Positions 6,970 to 14,717 of a DNA stretch of 52,220 bases are shown here, piece after piece. Below the pieces are notes generated by a model. That model was not told the DNA's origin. It was given only the letters and a program-made list of their open reading frames with translations, and did no database searches. The DNA is taken from contig VGSH01000006.1 in the NCBI GenBank assembly GCA_016875025.1, positions 1 to 52,220 of the forward strand, written 5' to 3'. Positions within the stretch are counted from its first letter, which is position 1, and every line of letters begins with the position of its first letter. The translations under genes and the position numbers were made by a program. The stretch is from Deltaproteobacteria bacterium (GTDB lineage Bacteria; Desulfobacterota; WTBG01; CAIYCZ01; CAIRTM01).

Positions 6970-8958
6970 TCACAAGACCGACAGACCTAAAGATTTTAAA
7001 TACTCAAAAGTCGTATCATAATATTCATGCTTCCGTGTATGATCTTCAGAATTACCCTCAGGGACTACAACCACCATCCCTTGCCGCGCACGGGTTAAAA
7101 GCACGCGGTAGGCATTCTTAAGATAAAGCTGACGTTCAGCTTTTTTGATCTTTTGCCATTTTGATCCGACAAATGAAAAATGGTGCCAGTCGCCTTCTGT
7201 ATAGCGGAAATCACCATCCCATGTTACACACGCCCAATCAAGCTCAAGGCCTTGAATATCGAACTCTGTGGCAACATCCTCAAGATAATACGATGAGCGA
7301 ACATCGTCTTTTCCATCAAGAAACCAATGAATCGGCTCAGTCGTTGCACGCACATCAATAGCCAATGGTTTAAGTCTTAGTGCTTGCGAAGAAACAACTA
7401 TGCCATAGCGTTCTGTCCCTCGTGCCTGGTTTTTCAACCATGCTTTTGCCTTCTTAAGGTCGCGAGTCAACACAATTGGATATTTCGAATTAATCTGCGC
7501 GAGCGTTTCTTTTGCGTCATCGGGCTTGCAATCGAGGACTTGTTTAACAAACAATGAAACATTCTCAGCACGAAAAGAACGCATTGAAACAGCAAGGTGA
7601 AGGGCCTCATTCAAAAAAACATTCTTTCGTGTTTCGAGGCTCCTCAACGCATCACCAGCAGCACACTCGGCGTCAAAGAGTCGGGGCGATATGTGTACGT
7701 GCCACTCAGGAAAAGAACGGTTCAAAGAGTCTATCCATTCGCTGATTCCGGCTTCACCGGTATTTATTTCCTGCCCTCCGCCAACCAAACAAACGACTAC
7801 AGCCCAATCTTTGTGACGGTCTAGGCATGAAATTAAAAACTCCGGTTCTGATATATTGAAATCATGGTTGCCTCTCCTGCGTCGCATAAACTGTACTGTC
7901 TGATCAATATCCCATGCGCGTTGGGCTTCATCAAATAATGCAACGTGTTCAATCGGTGGTCGAAGGTCGACAATACATGCATCCCGGAAATGGTGAATAT
8001 TTTGTATGAACATCTTAACTTCACTCATAACAAATTTTTTTGTAACTTTATTACCTTGAGACTTTTCGCGTTGAACTTTATCACGGGTTAAAGCTTCTCT
8101 GAGTATGTCAACAAGGGGGCCATTACCTGAAAGGTATACGCTATAAAGGTCGCTTTTATTATCAATATGTGTTGTAGCAATGTCCAACCCCACAAGCGTT
8201 TTCCCCGCGCCAGGAACACCAGTAACAAAACAGATGGTTTTAAAAAATTTTTCTCGTGAAGTACGGATGATTCCTGAAATTGACTCAGATGTTTGGCTGA
8301 GGTTTATTGCGCTTGCATCGCTTCGAGAAATCTCATGAACTGCATGGCCCTTATAGAGAGCCATTGCAGCCTCGATAATTGTAGGCGTAGGACTATAACG
8401 ACCTCTTTCCCATTCGCTTGAATCAAGAAACTCACCCTCTGCAAAAGCAAGAACTTCATGGAATACGCTGCCAAGGGTATCTACGTTCGATTTAATCGGT
8501 AAAAAGAATTTGTCGTTCTGCGGGGTTAATGAAACGACCGGGCTGACATGCTTAACTTCGGTAGAAATTAAAACAGGCGCTATAAATTTATCATGGCTTG
8601 GCTCGTGGAAATTTTTCAAGTCCAACGCATAATCACAGACTTGATCGATGGCGTGTGTTGTAAAAGCCTTTTCACCTACTTTAAATTCAAGGACAAATAT
8701 AACGGGGCCAATGAGCACGACCGCATCGATCCGTTGGCCCATCCTAGGAATTGAATATTCAAAATAAATCGAGCCCTGGTATGACACCAAGACATCTTGA
8801 AGAATTGCTATTTGATCAACCCATGCACTGCGCTGTGCTTGCAGCAATGTAAAATTATTGTTCAGCGCAAGCTCACCCAAAATTTCTTTTTGGGGAGCCC
8901 GCAAAAAGCGTTCAATTGTTGCTGAGTAATATGCACGTTTTAAAATTTGTTCTTGCAT
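6970..8958 (-). CDS. PD-(D/E)XK nuclease-like and DUF2075 helicase fusion protein
   Basis: The product is about 662 residues from the ATG at 8956-8958; in-frame TTG (8967) and GTG (8961) codons are alternatives. The N-terminal third looks like a PD-(D/E)XK nuclease: GQRIDAVV (D78), IFVLEFKVG (E91, K93) and a QVCDYA motif (Q106). The C-terminal part is a DUF2075 superfamily 1-type helicase domain with Walker A GVPGAGKT (about 247-254), Walker B LFDEAQ (about 342-346) and a late motif [20 protein letters not shown]2075 helicases are related to the helicase region of Schlafen proteins and recur in defence loci. The gene starts a few bases after the HNH endonuclease stop, forming an apparent operon. 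All visible catalytic residues are intact. The nuclease assignment is by motif reading only. Confidence 0.8.
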   Translation of the reverse strand: MQEQILKRAYYSATIERFLRAPQKEILGELALNNNFTLLQAQRSAWVDQIAILQDVLVSYQGSIYFEYSIPRMGQRIDAVVLIGPVIFVLEFKVGEKAFTTHAIDQVCDYALDLKNFHEPSHDKFIAPVLISTEVKHVSPVVSLTPQNDKFFLPIKSNVDTLGSVFHEVLAFAEGEFLDSSEWERGRYSPTPTIIEAAMALYKGHAVHEISRSDASAINLSQTSESISGIIRTSREKFFKTICFVTGVPGAGKTLVGLDIATTHIDNKSDLYSVYLSGNGPLVDILREALTRDKVQREKSQGNKVTKKFVMSEVKMFIQNIHHFRDACIVDLRPPIEHVALFDEAQRAWDIDQTVQFMRRRRGNHDFNISEPEFLISCLDRHKDWAVVVCLVGGGQEINTGEAGISEWIDSLNRSFPEWHVHISPRLFDAECAAGDALRSLETRKNVFLNEALHLAVSMRSFRAENVSLFVKQVLDCKPDDAKETLAQINSKYPIVLTRDLKKAKAWLKNQARGTERYGIVVSSQALRLKPLAIDVRATTEPIHWFLDGKDDVRSSYYLEDVATEFDIQGLELDWACVTWDGDFRYTEGDWHHFSFVGSKWQKIKKAERQLYLKNAYRVLLTRARQGMVVVVPEGNSEDHTRKHEYYDTTFEYLKSLGLSVL

Positions 8959-8971
8959 CACAATCAAACAC

Positions 8972-9880
8972 CTAAGCCTGAAAACAATTTTTTAAATGCC
9001 AATTGAGTCTATCCGGATCTGGCTGCATCGACTGCTGCGACGGAATGACCGATAAAGGCTGATTATCGAGCCGATAATAGGCCTTACCATTGAACCATGT
9101 TTCGCGTATTCGTGGGCTGACCTTTACTTTGAGTTCCGGGGTCACCCCGACAAGGCCCACATCGAAGAGACGATGGAAATCCGCTCGCAGCAAAAGACCA
9201 TTGCGCACATCATGATCGCCAGCATCAGAGTACGGCACAATATGCGCTGCCTCTAAAGCAACCAAGGTACTTTCACCTGTAATAGCGCAGCGGCGCTGAT
9301 ATGCATCTGTAACGAGAACACGGAAGGACGATTGGCCAAGGCGTGGTCGAACAGCTATAGCTTCGCCGTATTTTTCTCTTTGCTCTGCGGCCTGAAGCAT
9401 TGGTTGCTCGACTTGACTTAATTGAACATTTTTCCACAAAACACGGCCTAGCACATCGCCGGTTTCGTACATCTTCCCCCGGACTATGTTAGATGACCAG
9501 CCGGGGATATCCTCGATCCATTGCTGTTGCTCAAGAAAAAATGGATTTGCAAGCACCGTGCAGCCGATGTCACCGTCCTTAAATTCGCGAGAGACGAGAG
9601 GAGCAATAATTCGGCGAAGGTCTTCCAGGGATGAGCAACCGTTCTTTTCTCCGAAGACCTCCCACGCAAGACTGAGAGGAAGCCTGCTGTACGTTACAAA
9701 ATAGCCACCGCCTGCTATATGGTTATATGGGCGTTTTAGCTTGAACAAAAAAGGCATGCCTGTTGGTGCGTTGGTAAATGGCGGGGTTGCACTGGGTTGC
9801 CAGAAATTGACCTCATCCGGTCTTTTTTCAGACAGGAAGTTGAACCACTGATTATCCGTGACACCGACCCAAAGCTTCAT
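8972..9880 (-). CDS. HNH endonuclease with N-terminal EVE/PUA-like region
   Basis: The 302-residue product starts at the ATG at 9878-9880. The N-terminal half carries the conserved [20 protein letters not shown] and [14 protein letters not shown] signature seen in a recurrent family of predicted restriction HNH endonucleases, and may be a base-reading EVE/PUA-like module. The C-terminal half has an HNH domain: CAITGE (C198), [14 protein letters not shown] (H213) and [15 protein letters not shown] (N227, H236). It most likely cuts DNA, perhaps modified or foreign. The gene is followed almost directly by the nuclease-helicase fusion gene, which suggests a joint role. It is preceded by a small hypothetical gene 78 bases upstream on the same strand. 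Confidence 0.82.
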   Translation of the reverse strand: MKLWVGVTDNQWFNFLSEKRPDEVNFWQPSATPPFTNAPTGMPFLFKLKRPYNHIAGGGYFVTYSRLPLSLAWEVFGEKNGCSSLEDLRRIIAPLVSREFKDGDIGCTVLANPFFLEQQQWIEDIPGWSSNIVRGKMYETGDVLGRVLWKNVQLSQVEQPMLQAAEQREKYGEAIAVRPRLGQSSFRVLVTDAYQRRCAITGESTLVALEAAHIVPYSDAGDHDVRNGLLLRADFHRLFDVGLVGVTPELKVKVSPRIRETWFNGKAYYRLDNQPLSVIPSQQSMQPDPDRLNWHLKNCFQA

Positions 9881-9958
9881 AAAGTGCGCCTTTATCGACT
9901 TTATCCTGCCAGCCTGCCCAACCTCCACGCCAGCGCATCCATGCGCGGATAAAACGTT

Positions 9959-10216
9959 CTATTCCCCTACAATGCCGTCAAAGGTCACCTTCCCGGTTTT
10001 TTTTGAAACACATATAAATCTGCATCCGCCAACGGCCATTATACCGTCAAGCTTCGGCACAAACATGCACCAGTAATCTTTTTTGTCTTGAGAAGGCAGA
10101 TAGACGCAGATTTCTTCGGGGATGCCGTCAAGAATTCCAAAGAAGTTTTGCAGCTCGATGCCAAGGTGTCTGAGGACGATTTCCTGTGCCTGCTCTTTTG
10201 AGATGTGTTCGCTCAT
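9959..10216 (-). CDS. Small hypothetical protein upstream of the HNH gene
   Basis: The 85-residue product begins MSEHISKEQAQEIVLRHLG and ends CVSKKTGKVTFDGIVGE. The closing beta-hairpin-like SKKTGKV-FDG recalls small PepSY-like or immunity-type proteins, but I cannot place it in a family. There is no signal peptide or membrane helix. It is on the same strand as the HNH/DUF2075 genes, 78 bases upstream, and could be the first gene of that operon. The Shine-Dalgarno is weak. Confidence 0.5.
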   Translation of the reverse strand: MSEHISKEQAQEIVLRHLGIELQNFFGILDGIPEEICVYLPSQDKKDYWCMFVPKLDGIMAVGGCRFICVSKKTGKVTFDGIVGE

Positions 10217-10429
10217 AAGTCAGGCGCCCGGTTGACGTTGAGGCTGGAGAATGCGCGGATGTAGGCTGTAATGTCAGGCATCAGTACGTATACCGGTCAG
10301 TATCCCCTCCGCATTTTTTATGGTTAATAATTTTTTAGCACATTTGTTCGAAAGCTTACGCAATCCTATCTAAGTTTAAATAGTTAGTCAACGAAGTAAT
10401 GCAGAAGTAATGCAGGGGGCGTAGCTTTC

Positions 10430-10509
10430 GGTCCAAGGTCCGATGAACCGGTCCAAAGTCCAAAAAAAGCGGTCTATGGTCCAAAGTCCCTGGTCCAATG
10501 TCCAAAGGT
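10430..10509. repeat. Array of GGTCCAAAGTCC-type imperfect repeats
   Basis: About seven degenerate copies of GGTCCAAAGTCC or its half-units stand in a row (GGTCCAAGGTCC, GGTCCAAAGTCC, GGTCCAATGTCC). The same unit occurs in reverse complement at 2271-2311. No coding frame is maintained. Confidence 0.65.
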
Positions 10510-10563
10510 TTTCTGCACCCCTTTGGCGCCCAAAGAAGCGGTGCCCCCAAGAAAGAACTATAC

Positions 10564-11008
10564 GGGCGGCCACGGGGGGACCGCCCCTACGGACATGCGT
10601 GTCGACCGAAATCCGCGTGCGCACGCTTCGCTCTGCATCGCTGCAACGGGTTTTTTAGAACATAGAATCAAAACATAAAAAATGGATCTCGCATCAAGTG
10701 CGGCATGACAGGATAAGATCAAAGCCCTAAGATTTCTCAGTCGCTTCGCTTCTTCGAAATGACAATCTTGTAGATTTTGAATTTGAGGTTTTGGGTTTTA
10801 AATCCCCATCGGAGCGCAGCCGAGCCGGGTGCAGTATCAAGGATACGGTCGTTATGCTGTCTGAGCGCCCGAATGTGCGAGTTCATAACGACCCCTTGAG
10901 AATGTGCCCGGCTCGGGACTCCCGACTTTAGTCGGGACGCGATCCGCAGGGGCGGCTTTCTTGGGGGCACCCTTTCTTTGCCGCGAAAGAAAGGGTGCGA
11001 AAAAATCT
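10564..11008. repeat. Roughly 440-bp direct repeat, copy 1
   Basis: This block begins GGGCGGCCACGGGGGGACCG and ends GGGTGCGAAAAAATCT. It recurs almost unchanged at 12072-12506. Within it are a GGGCGG/CCGCCC hairpin, a TTTCTCAGTCGCTTCG dispersed motif, the conserved-loop hairpin (10847-10893), and a perfect 13-bp inverted repeat (GCACCCTTTCTTT and AAAGAAAGGGTGC). The two copies flank the TA operon at 11138-11742. No conserved reading frame is evident, so the block is probably noncoding. Confidence 0.85.
10847..10893. repeat. Conserved-loop hairpin, copy 1
   Basis: A perfect 10-bp stem (GGTCGTTATG at 10847-10856 with CATAACGACC at 10884-10893) encloses a 27-nt loop, CTGTCTGAGCGCCCGAATGT then GCGAGTT. 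The loop recurs in three other places in this window on differing stems. Confidence 0.75.
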
Positions 11009-11103
11009 GCTCAACGAACGGGATTTAAAACTATCAAGGGAAGAAACCAATCTAAAGAGCGACTATAGCATGTTGACGACAACAGTTTACTTCAAGATAC
11101 ACC

Positions 11104-11133
11104 TTGACAAGGGTGTAGCCAATTGGCTACAAT
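11104..11133 (+). promoter_or_regulatory. Sigma-70 promoter of the TA operon
   Basis: TTGACA (11104-11109) and TACAAT (11128-11133) are 18 bases apart. The toxin ATG is at 11138, only four bases past the -10 box, so a transcript from this promoter would begin at or just after the start codon and the toxin mRNA would be leaderless or nearly so. Confidence 0.7.
11115..11130. promoter_or_regulatory. Perfect 16-bp palindromic operator over the TA promoter
   Basis: GTAGCCAATTGGCTAC is a perfect palindrome covering the spacer and the first half of the -10 box. The operon's second gene encodes a helix-turn-helix antitoxin, so autoregulation at this site is the obvious reading. Confidence 0.65.
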
Positions 11134-11137
11134 CTAA

Positions 11138-11428
11138 ATGTACGAAATACGCGCAACCGATACGTTTACTCAATGGCTCGACAGGCTTCGTAATATTCAT
11201 GCACGAGCTCGTATTATGTCCAGGATCGAACGGCTTGCCCTTGGCAACCCCGGAGATGTGAAGCCTGTCGGTGAGGGAGTCTCTGAGCTGCGGATTGACT
11301 ACGGCCCGGGGTATCGGGTGTATTACACCATGCAAGCAAGTAAAATAGTCATTTTGCTTGCCGGTGGCGACAAACGAACCCAGGACAGGGATATTAAAAA
11401 AGCTATTGCCCTGGCACGCAACCTTTAA
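11138..11428 (+). CDS. RelE/ParE-superfamily toxin (addiction module killer protein)
   Basis: The 96-residue product belongs to the HigB-like group of the RelE/ParE superfamily: a start of the type YEIRATDTFTQWLDRLRN, then ARARIMSRIERLALGNPGD, SELRIDYGPGYRVYYT and LLAGGDKRTQDRDIKKAI. Proteins of this group inhibit translation, usually by mRNA cleavage. The gene lies 14 bases upstream of an HTH antidote gene, the toxin-first order typical of higBA-type modules. A strong promoter and operator overlap its start. The key basic and aromatic residues of the family are present, so it should be active. The whole module is bracketed by the 440-bp direct repeats. Confidence 0.88.
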   Translation: MYEIRATDTFTQWLDRLRNIHARARIMSRIERLALGNPGDVKPVGEGVSELRIDYGPGYRVYYTMQASKIVILLAGGDKRTQDRDIKKAIALARNL

Positions 11429-11442
11429 GACTTTAAACTGTC

Positions 11443-11742
11443 ATGCAAAAAACAAAAACAACCCGCTACGATGTTGCTGAATATCTCCGCACACCCGAGG
11501 AGATGGCCGCCTATCTTGAAGCCTGTATCGAAGAAGCTGACGGTGATGCCGCCTTTATTGCAAAGGCTCTGGGCGATATCGCCCGTGCCAGAGGCATGTC
11601 ACAGGTTGCCCGCGATGCCGGCCTTTCCCGTGAAAGCCTGTACAAGGCCCTTTCGGGTGATCGAAGCCCTGCCTTTGATACAATTCTCAAGGTTGTCCAC
11701 GCCCTGGGCCTGAAACTGCACGCCGAAGCTTCCAGCCGCTGA
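11443..11742 (+). CDS. HTH antitoxin (addiction module antidote protein)
   Basis: The 99-residue product matches the putative addiction module antidote family paired with HigB-like killers. It has an N-terminal region (YDVAEYLRTPEEMAAYLEAC) typical of that family and a Cro/CI-type helix-turn-helix (about 50-95) with GMSQVARDAGLSRESLYKAL and FDTILKVVHALGLKL. The antitoxin should bind the toxin and repress the operon at the palindrome 11115-11130. It begins 14 bases after the toxin stop and is clearly co-transcribed. No clear terminator follows; the downstream DNA is repetitive. Confidence 0.88.
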   Translation: MQKTKTTRYDVAEYLRTPEEMAAYLEACIEEADGDAAFIAKALGDIARARGMSQVARDAGLSRESLYKALSGDRSPAFDTILKVVHALGLKLHAEASSR

Positions 11743-11839
11743 ATTTTTGATTTCTGTTTGCCGCATCCAGCGCGACATAGAGTTGCGCCCTCACCTCCCC
11801 TGATGATCCTTTGGCACACGATGCAAACTGGAAGAACTT

Positions 11840-12036
11840 TTCGTTCATTTCTTTGCTCACTCCAAAGAGCTGTAGCTGTCCCGACTAAAGTCGGGACTCA
11901 ACAACCAAAACGCGCAGCGTTAAAGCCTGAAAGGCTTTAAGAAAGGGTGCCCGTCCTCCGCAGTAGCCTGCTACGGAGGGTGGACCCAGCAACTCGGCCT
12001 GCGGCTGCCCTCGCGAAACGCACGCACGCGGGGTCG
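11840..12036. repeat. Inverted partial copy of the 12.7-kb repeat module
   Basis: CGTTCATTTCTTTGCTCACTCC near 11840 is the reverse complement of the block ending near 12823 with one mismatch, and GCGAAACGCACGCACGCGGG near 12013-12032 is the inverted counterpart of CCCGCGTGCGTGCGTTTC near 12727-12744. Between them lies a CCGAC/GTCGG hairpin and a GTCCTCCGCAG/CTACGGAGG hairpin (about 11953-11984). The two ends thus match module 3 in inverted order, with extra hairpin units inserted. Confidence 0.55.
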
Positions 12037-12041
12037 GCACT

Positions 12042-12069
12042 GTAGGGGCGACCGGCCGGTCGCCCCTAC
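12042..12069. repeat. Perfect 28-bp palindrome
   Basis: GTAGGGGCGACCGG followed by CCGGTCGCCCCTAC is a perfect 28-bp palindrome. It stands immediately before the second 440-bp repeat copy, and similar GTAGGGGC units occur at 47398 in region 3. Confidence 0.75.
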
Positions 12070-12071
12070 CT

Positions 12072-12506
12072 GGGCGGCCACGGGGGGACCGCCCCTACGG
12101 ACATGCGTGTCGACCGAAATCCGCGTGCAAACGCTTCGCTCGGCATCGTTGCAACGGGTTTTTTAGAACATAGAATCAAAACATAAAAAATGGATCCCGC
12201 ATCAAGTGCGGCATGACAGGATAAGATCAAAGCCCTAAGATTTCTCAGTCGCTTCGCTTCTTCGAAATGACAATCTTGTAGATTTTGAATTTGAGGTTTT
12301 GGGTTTTAAACCCCCATCGGAGCGCAGCCGGGGCGGGTGCAGTATCAAGGATACGGTCGTTATGCTGTCTGAGCGCCCGAATGTGCGAGTTCATAACGAC
12401 CCCTTGAGAATGTGCCCGCGAGGGAATCCGAAGGACGCGATCCGCCGGGGCGGCTTTCTTGGGGGCACACTTTCTTTGCCGCGAAAGAAAGGGTGCGAAA
12501 AAATCT
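12072..12506. repeat. Roughly 440-bp direct repeat, copy 2
   Basis: This block is nearly identical to 10564-11008 throughout, with few substitutions and a shortened segment around 12415-12440 that accounts for the ten-base length difference. It includes the same conserved-loop hairpin (12355-12401) and the AAAGAAAGGGTGC inverted repeat arm. Together with copy 1 it brackets the TA operon. Confidence 0.85.
12355..12401. repeat. Conserved-loop hairpin, copy 2
   Basis: This has the same 10-bp stem and 27-nt loop as copy 1, as part of the 440-bp duplication. It is therefore not independent evidence for covariation. Confidence 0.75.
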
Positions 12507-12667
12507 TTGAGATTTTGGATGCCGGATCAGGGTCCGGCATGACAAGGCATTGCGGACGTGCGGAAGCCCGTCCCTCCAAAAAATCGTGGCCATGCAGCGC
12601 GGCCACTACGTTTGCTTTTCAGGTTTTGGTTTTTAACCCCATTGCAGCGCAGCCGAGCGAAGCGTGC

Positions 12668-12735
12668 GCACGCGGATTTCGGTCGACACGCTGTTTGAGC
12701 GCCCGAATGTGCGAGTTCGTGTCGTTCCCGCGTGC
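12668..12735. repeat. Conserved-loop hairpin, copy 3, with a different stem
   Basis: The same 27-nt loop (12691-12717, CTGTTTGAGCGCCC...GAGTT) is closed by CGACACG (12684-12690) and CGTGTCG (12718-12724), then by an outer stem GCACGCGG (12668-12675) and CCGCGTGC (12728-12735). None of these stem bases match those of copy 1, yet all pair. Confidence 0.75.
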
Positions 12736-12876
12736 GTGCGTTTCACAAGGGTAGCCGAAGGCCGAGTTGCTGGGCGCCCTTTCTTTGGTTCGTTTCTTTG
12801 GAGCGAGCAAAGAAATGAACGAACAAAAACCGGGCTTTTTGCCAGGCTTCTATGTCTTCAAATGCGCTCATCGGGC

Positions 12877-13968
12877 TCACGGCCTTAAGCCTCCAGGATT
12901 TGAACTATGTCCTTCAAGTATCTTTACGATTTGCTCAGGGCTGGGCAATTGTCCCCTGAGCGCTTTGGGCAGTGTTTTTACGATCCGGTAGGTGGCTACG
13001 CCGATGGGCTTGCCGGCTGGCATGAGAGCGTATTCGACAATAGTCCGGTTTTTCTCCTTACACAGGATAATGCCGATAGCGGGGTTCTCCCCCTTCTCGC
13101 GCACCTGTTTGTCGAGAACGCTCAAGTAGAACTGCATCTTGCCGACATACTCAGGCTCGAACTCGCCGATCTTGAGCTCGATGGCGACGAGGCACTTGAG
13201 TCGGCGGTGGAAAAGCAGCAGATCGATGAAATACTCCCTGCCCTCGACCTCCAGGCGGAACTGGCTGCCGACAAAAGCGAACATGCCTCCCATAGCGCGG
13301 AGGAAATTCTCGACGCGGCCGATCAGGGCACGCTCCAGCTCGCGCTCAGAATGCTTGTCGCCCAGCTCCAGAAAATCGAAGGTGTATTCGTCCCTGACAG
13401 CAAGCCTGGCCCGGGCGCGCAATGCCGGGCTCAGCGCCGCATCGAAATTTGTCTGACCCAGCAGGCTTTTTTCGTAACTCTGATTTTCGATCTGGTGGAT
13501 GAGAACGTTTTTCGACCAGCCGAATTTCCGGGTCATGCGAATGTAGAATTCGCGCTCCAGGAAATCTTTGCAGCGGGACATGATGATCAGATTATGGCTC
13601 CATGCAATTTCTCCAACCAGCGGTTGGAGTTTTGGCGCCGCATGATATTCGGAATACAACTGCCGCATATACCAAAGGTTCTGAACGGAATATCCGCCGG
13701 AGCCGGGAAACTCCCTCTGAAGGTCGGCCGCAAGAACCTTTACGACTGATCGACCCCAGCCTTCGGTACTTTGTCGTTCAACGATAATTCGCCCGATGTC
13801 CCAGTACAAACCGACCAGCTGCCTGTTGACTGTCCGCAGGGCGGCAGTGCGGGCTGCGCGGATACGCTCTTTTATTTCTGCAAACGCTGAAGCATAGGAT
13901 GCGGGCAGATTATTTTTTGTTGGGTCAGAAGCGGCCGTCTTTTGTTGATGAGGCTTTCTTTTTGTCAT
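12877..13968 (-). CDS. DUF1016 (YhcG-like) PD-(D/E)XK nuclease family protein
   Basis: The 363-residue product from the ATG at 13966-13968 (MTKRKPHQQ) has the two DUF1016 regions. The N-terminal helical domain (about 25-150) contains RTVNRQLVGLYWDIGRIIVE, GYSVQNLWYMRQLY and IAWSHNLIIM. The C-terminal PD-(D/E)XK nuclease domain (about 190-340) has D249, E264 and K266 in the context FIDLLLFHRRLK and VAIELKIGEFEPEYVGKM. Family members are predicted DNA nucleases associated with mobile elements and some restriction-modification loci. The frame continues upstream but without a ribosome site; the chosen ATG follows CTGGAGGGGCAATA, the leader shared with the Bro-N, KilA-N and ORF6N genes. The protein appears full length and intact. 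Confidence 0.9.
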   Translation of the reverse strand: MTKRKPHQQKTAASDPTKNNLPASYASAFAEIKERIRAARTAALRTVNRQLVGLYWDIGRIIVERQSTEGWGRSVVKVLAADLQREFPGSGGYSVQNLWYMRQLYSEYHAAPKLQPLVGEIAWSHNLIIMSRCKDFLEREFYIRMTRKFGWSKNVLIHQIENQSYEKSLLGQTNFDAALSPALRARARLAVRDEYTFDFLELGDKHSERELERALIGRVENFLRAMGGMFAFVGSQFRLEVEGREYFIDLLLFHRRLKCLVAIELKIGEFEPEYVGKMQFYLSVLDKQVREKGENPAIGIILCKEKNRTIVEYALMPAGKPIGVATYRIVKTLPKALRGQLPSPEQIVKILEGHSSNPGGLRP

Positions 13969-14717
13969 TATTGCCCCTCCAGGTATTGAAAAAATTTTTG
14001 ACGTGCATGTAAAAAAAGTTTCCGTGCGCAATGGAATTCCATATACCAGTGCAGTTAGAATTCCGCACCCGACATGATTCGGATGAGCACACGGTTTATA
14101 AATAGTGCGACAGGATACAGGTACAGGACTTAATGGCTGGCCCCTCCGCTTTTTATGGGTTTTGTTTATAGCACAATTAAACAAAAGCTTCTGCGATAGT
14201 AGCGGAAGAGAGAAACTTAGTCAACAAAGGAATGTGTCCCCCCTTCTTTGCCGCCAAAGAAAGTGTCCCCCCAAGAAAGAACTATACGGGCGGCCACGGG
14301 GGGACCGCCCCTACGACATGCATAACGACCCGGCCCCGCACTCATGCATGAGGGCGCTTCACGAAGCTCCCCTACGCAGCAAAACGATGGGGATTTAAAC
14401 CCCAAAAGTCAAAATTAAAGATTCTATGTTGAAGGTTTTTAAAACCCGTAGCAGCGAAGCCGAACAAAAGGCATGGACACGGGTGCCGGCGGCGCGCTGT
14501 TTGAGCGCCCGAATGTGCGAGTTCGTGCCGCCGCCGTGAACATGTCTTTTGTGAGGGCAGCCGCAGGCCGAGTTGCTGGGTGCCCTTTTTTGGGGGTACC
14601 ACTTTTTTGGGCACGCAAAAAAGGGGTACAAAAAAAGCTTTGAGATTTTGGATGTCGGATCGGTTATGAGCGGACACACCGTGCGTGTCCAGAGGAAGAA
14701 CCATCAGTCCGGAACGC
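13969..14717. other. Gene-free stretch with repeat modules
   Basis: Between the DUF1016 start and the antitoxin stop lies about 750 bases without a gene. From 14235 it is assembled from the same modules as 10.5-12.8 kb: a TTCTTTGCCGCCAAAGAAAG inverted repeat, the 50-base GGGCGGCCAC block (about 14266-14318), the conserved-loop hairpin copy 4 (14472-14544), and an imperfect inverted repeat GTACCACTTTTTT and AAAAAAGGGGTAC near 14596-14629. Confidence 0.6.
14472..14544. repeat. Conserved-loop hairpin, copy 4, with a third stem sequence
   Basis: The identical 27-nt loop (14497-14523) is closed by CGGCGGCGCG (14487-14496) and CGTGCCGCCG (14524-14533), ten pairs including one G-U wobble. Outer pairs CACGG/CCGTG (14478-14482, 14534-14538) and CATG/CATG (14472-14475, 14541-14544) extend it. 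The stem sequence is unrelated to those of copies 1 and 3. Confidence 0.75.

Larger units (their letters stand above)
10217..11103. other. Gene-free stretch built from dispersed repeats
   Basis: No gene is visible in this nearly 900-base interval. From left to right it holds a two-unit 11-bp tandem repeat (GAAGTAATGCA, 10393-10415), the GGTCC array (10430-10509), a 50-base block also found at about 14266-14318, and the first copy of the 440-bp direct repeat (10564-11008) with its conserved-loop hairpin. The stretch ends at the promoter of the TA operon. Confidence 0.6.
11743..12876. other. Gene-free stretch filled with modular repeats
   Basis: The interval between the TA operon and the DUF1016 gene contains no credible gene; the frames seen there are read through repeats. 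It holds an inverted partial repeat copy (11840-12036), a 28-bp perfect palindrome (12042-12069), the second 440-bp copy (12072-12506), a TGCCGGA/TCCGGCA hairpin near 12518-12545, and the third conserved-loop hairpin with its flanking block (12636-12832). Confidence 0.6.

Noticed and set aside
10430-10509. A possible CRISPR array
   Set aside because: The repeats are degenerate, about ten bases long, without constant spacers and without cas genes.
12299-12754. A 151-codon rightward open frame
   Set aside because: It is read through repeats (the second 440-bp copy and the third hairpin), and the frame is not kept in the other copies.
12907-13749. A 280-codon rightward open frame
   Set aside because: It is antisense to the DUF1016 gene and has no start signal or recognisable domain.
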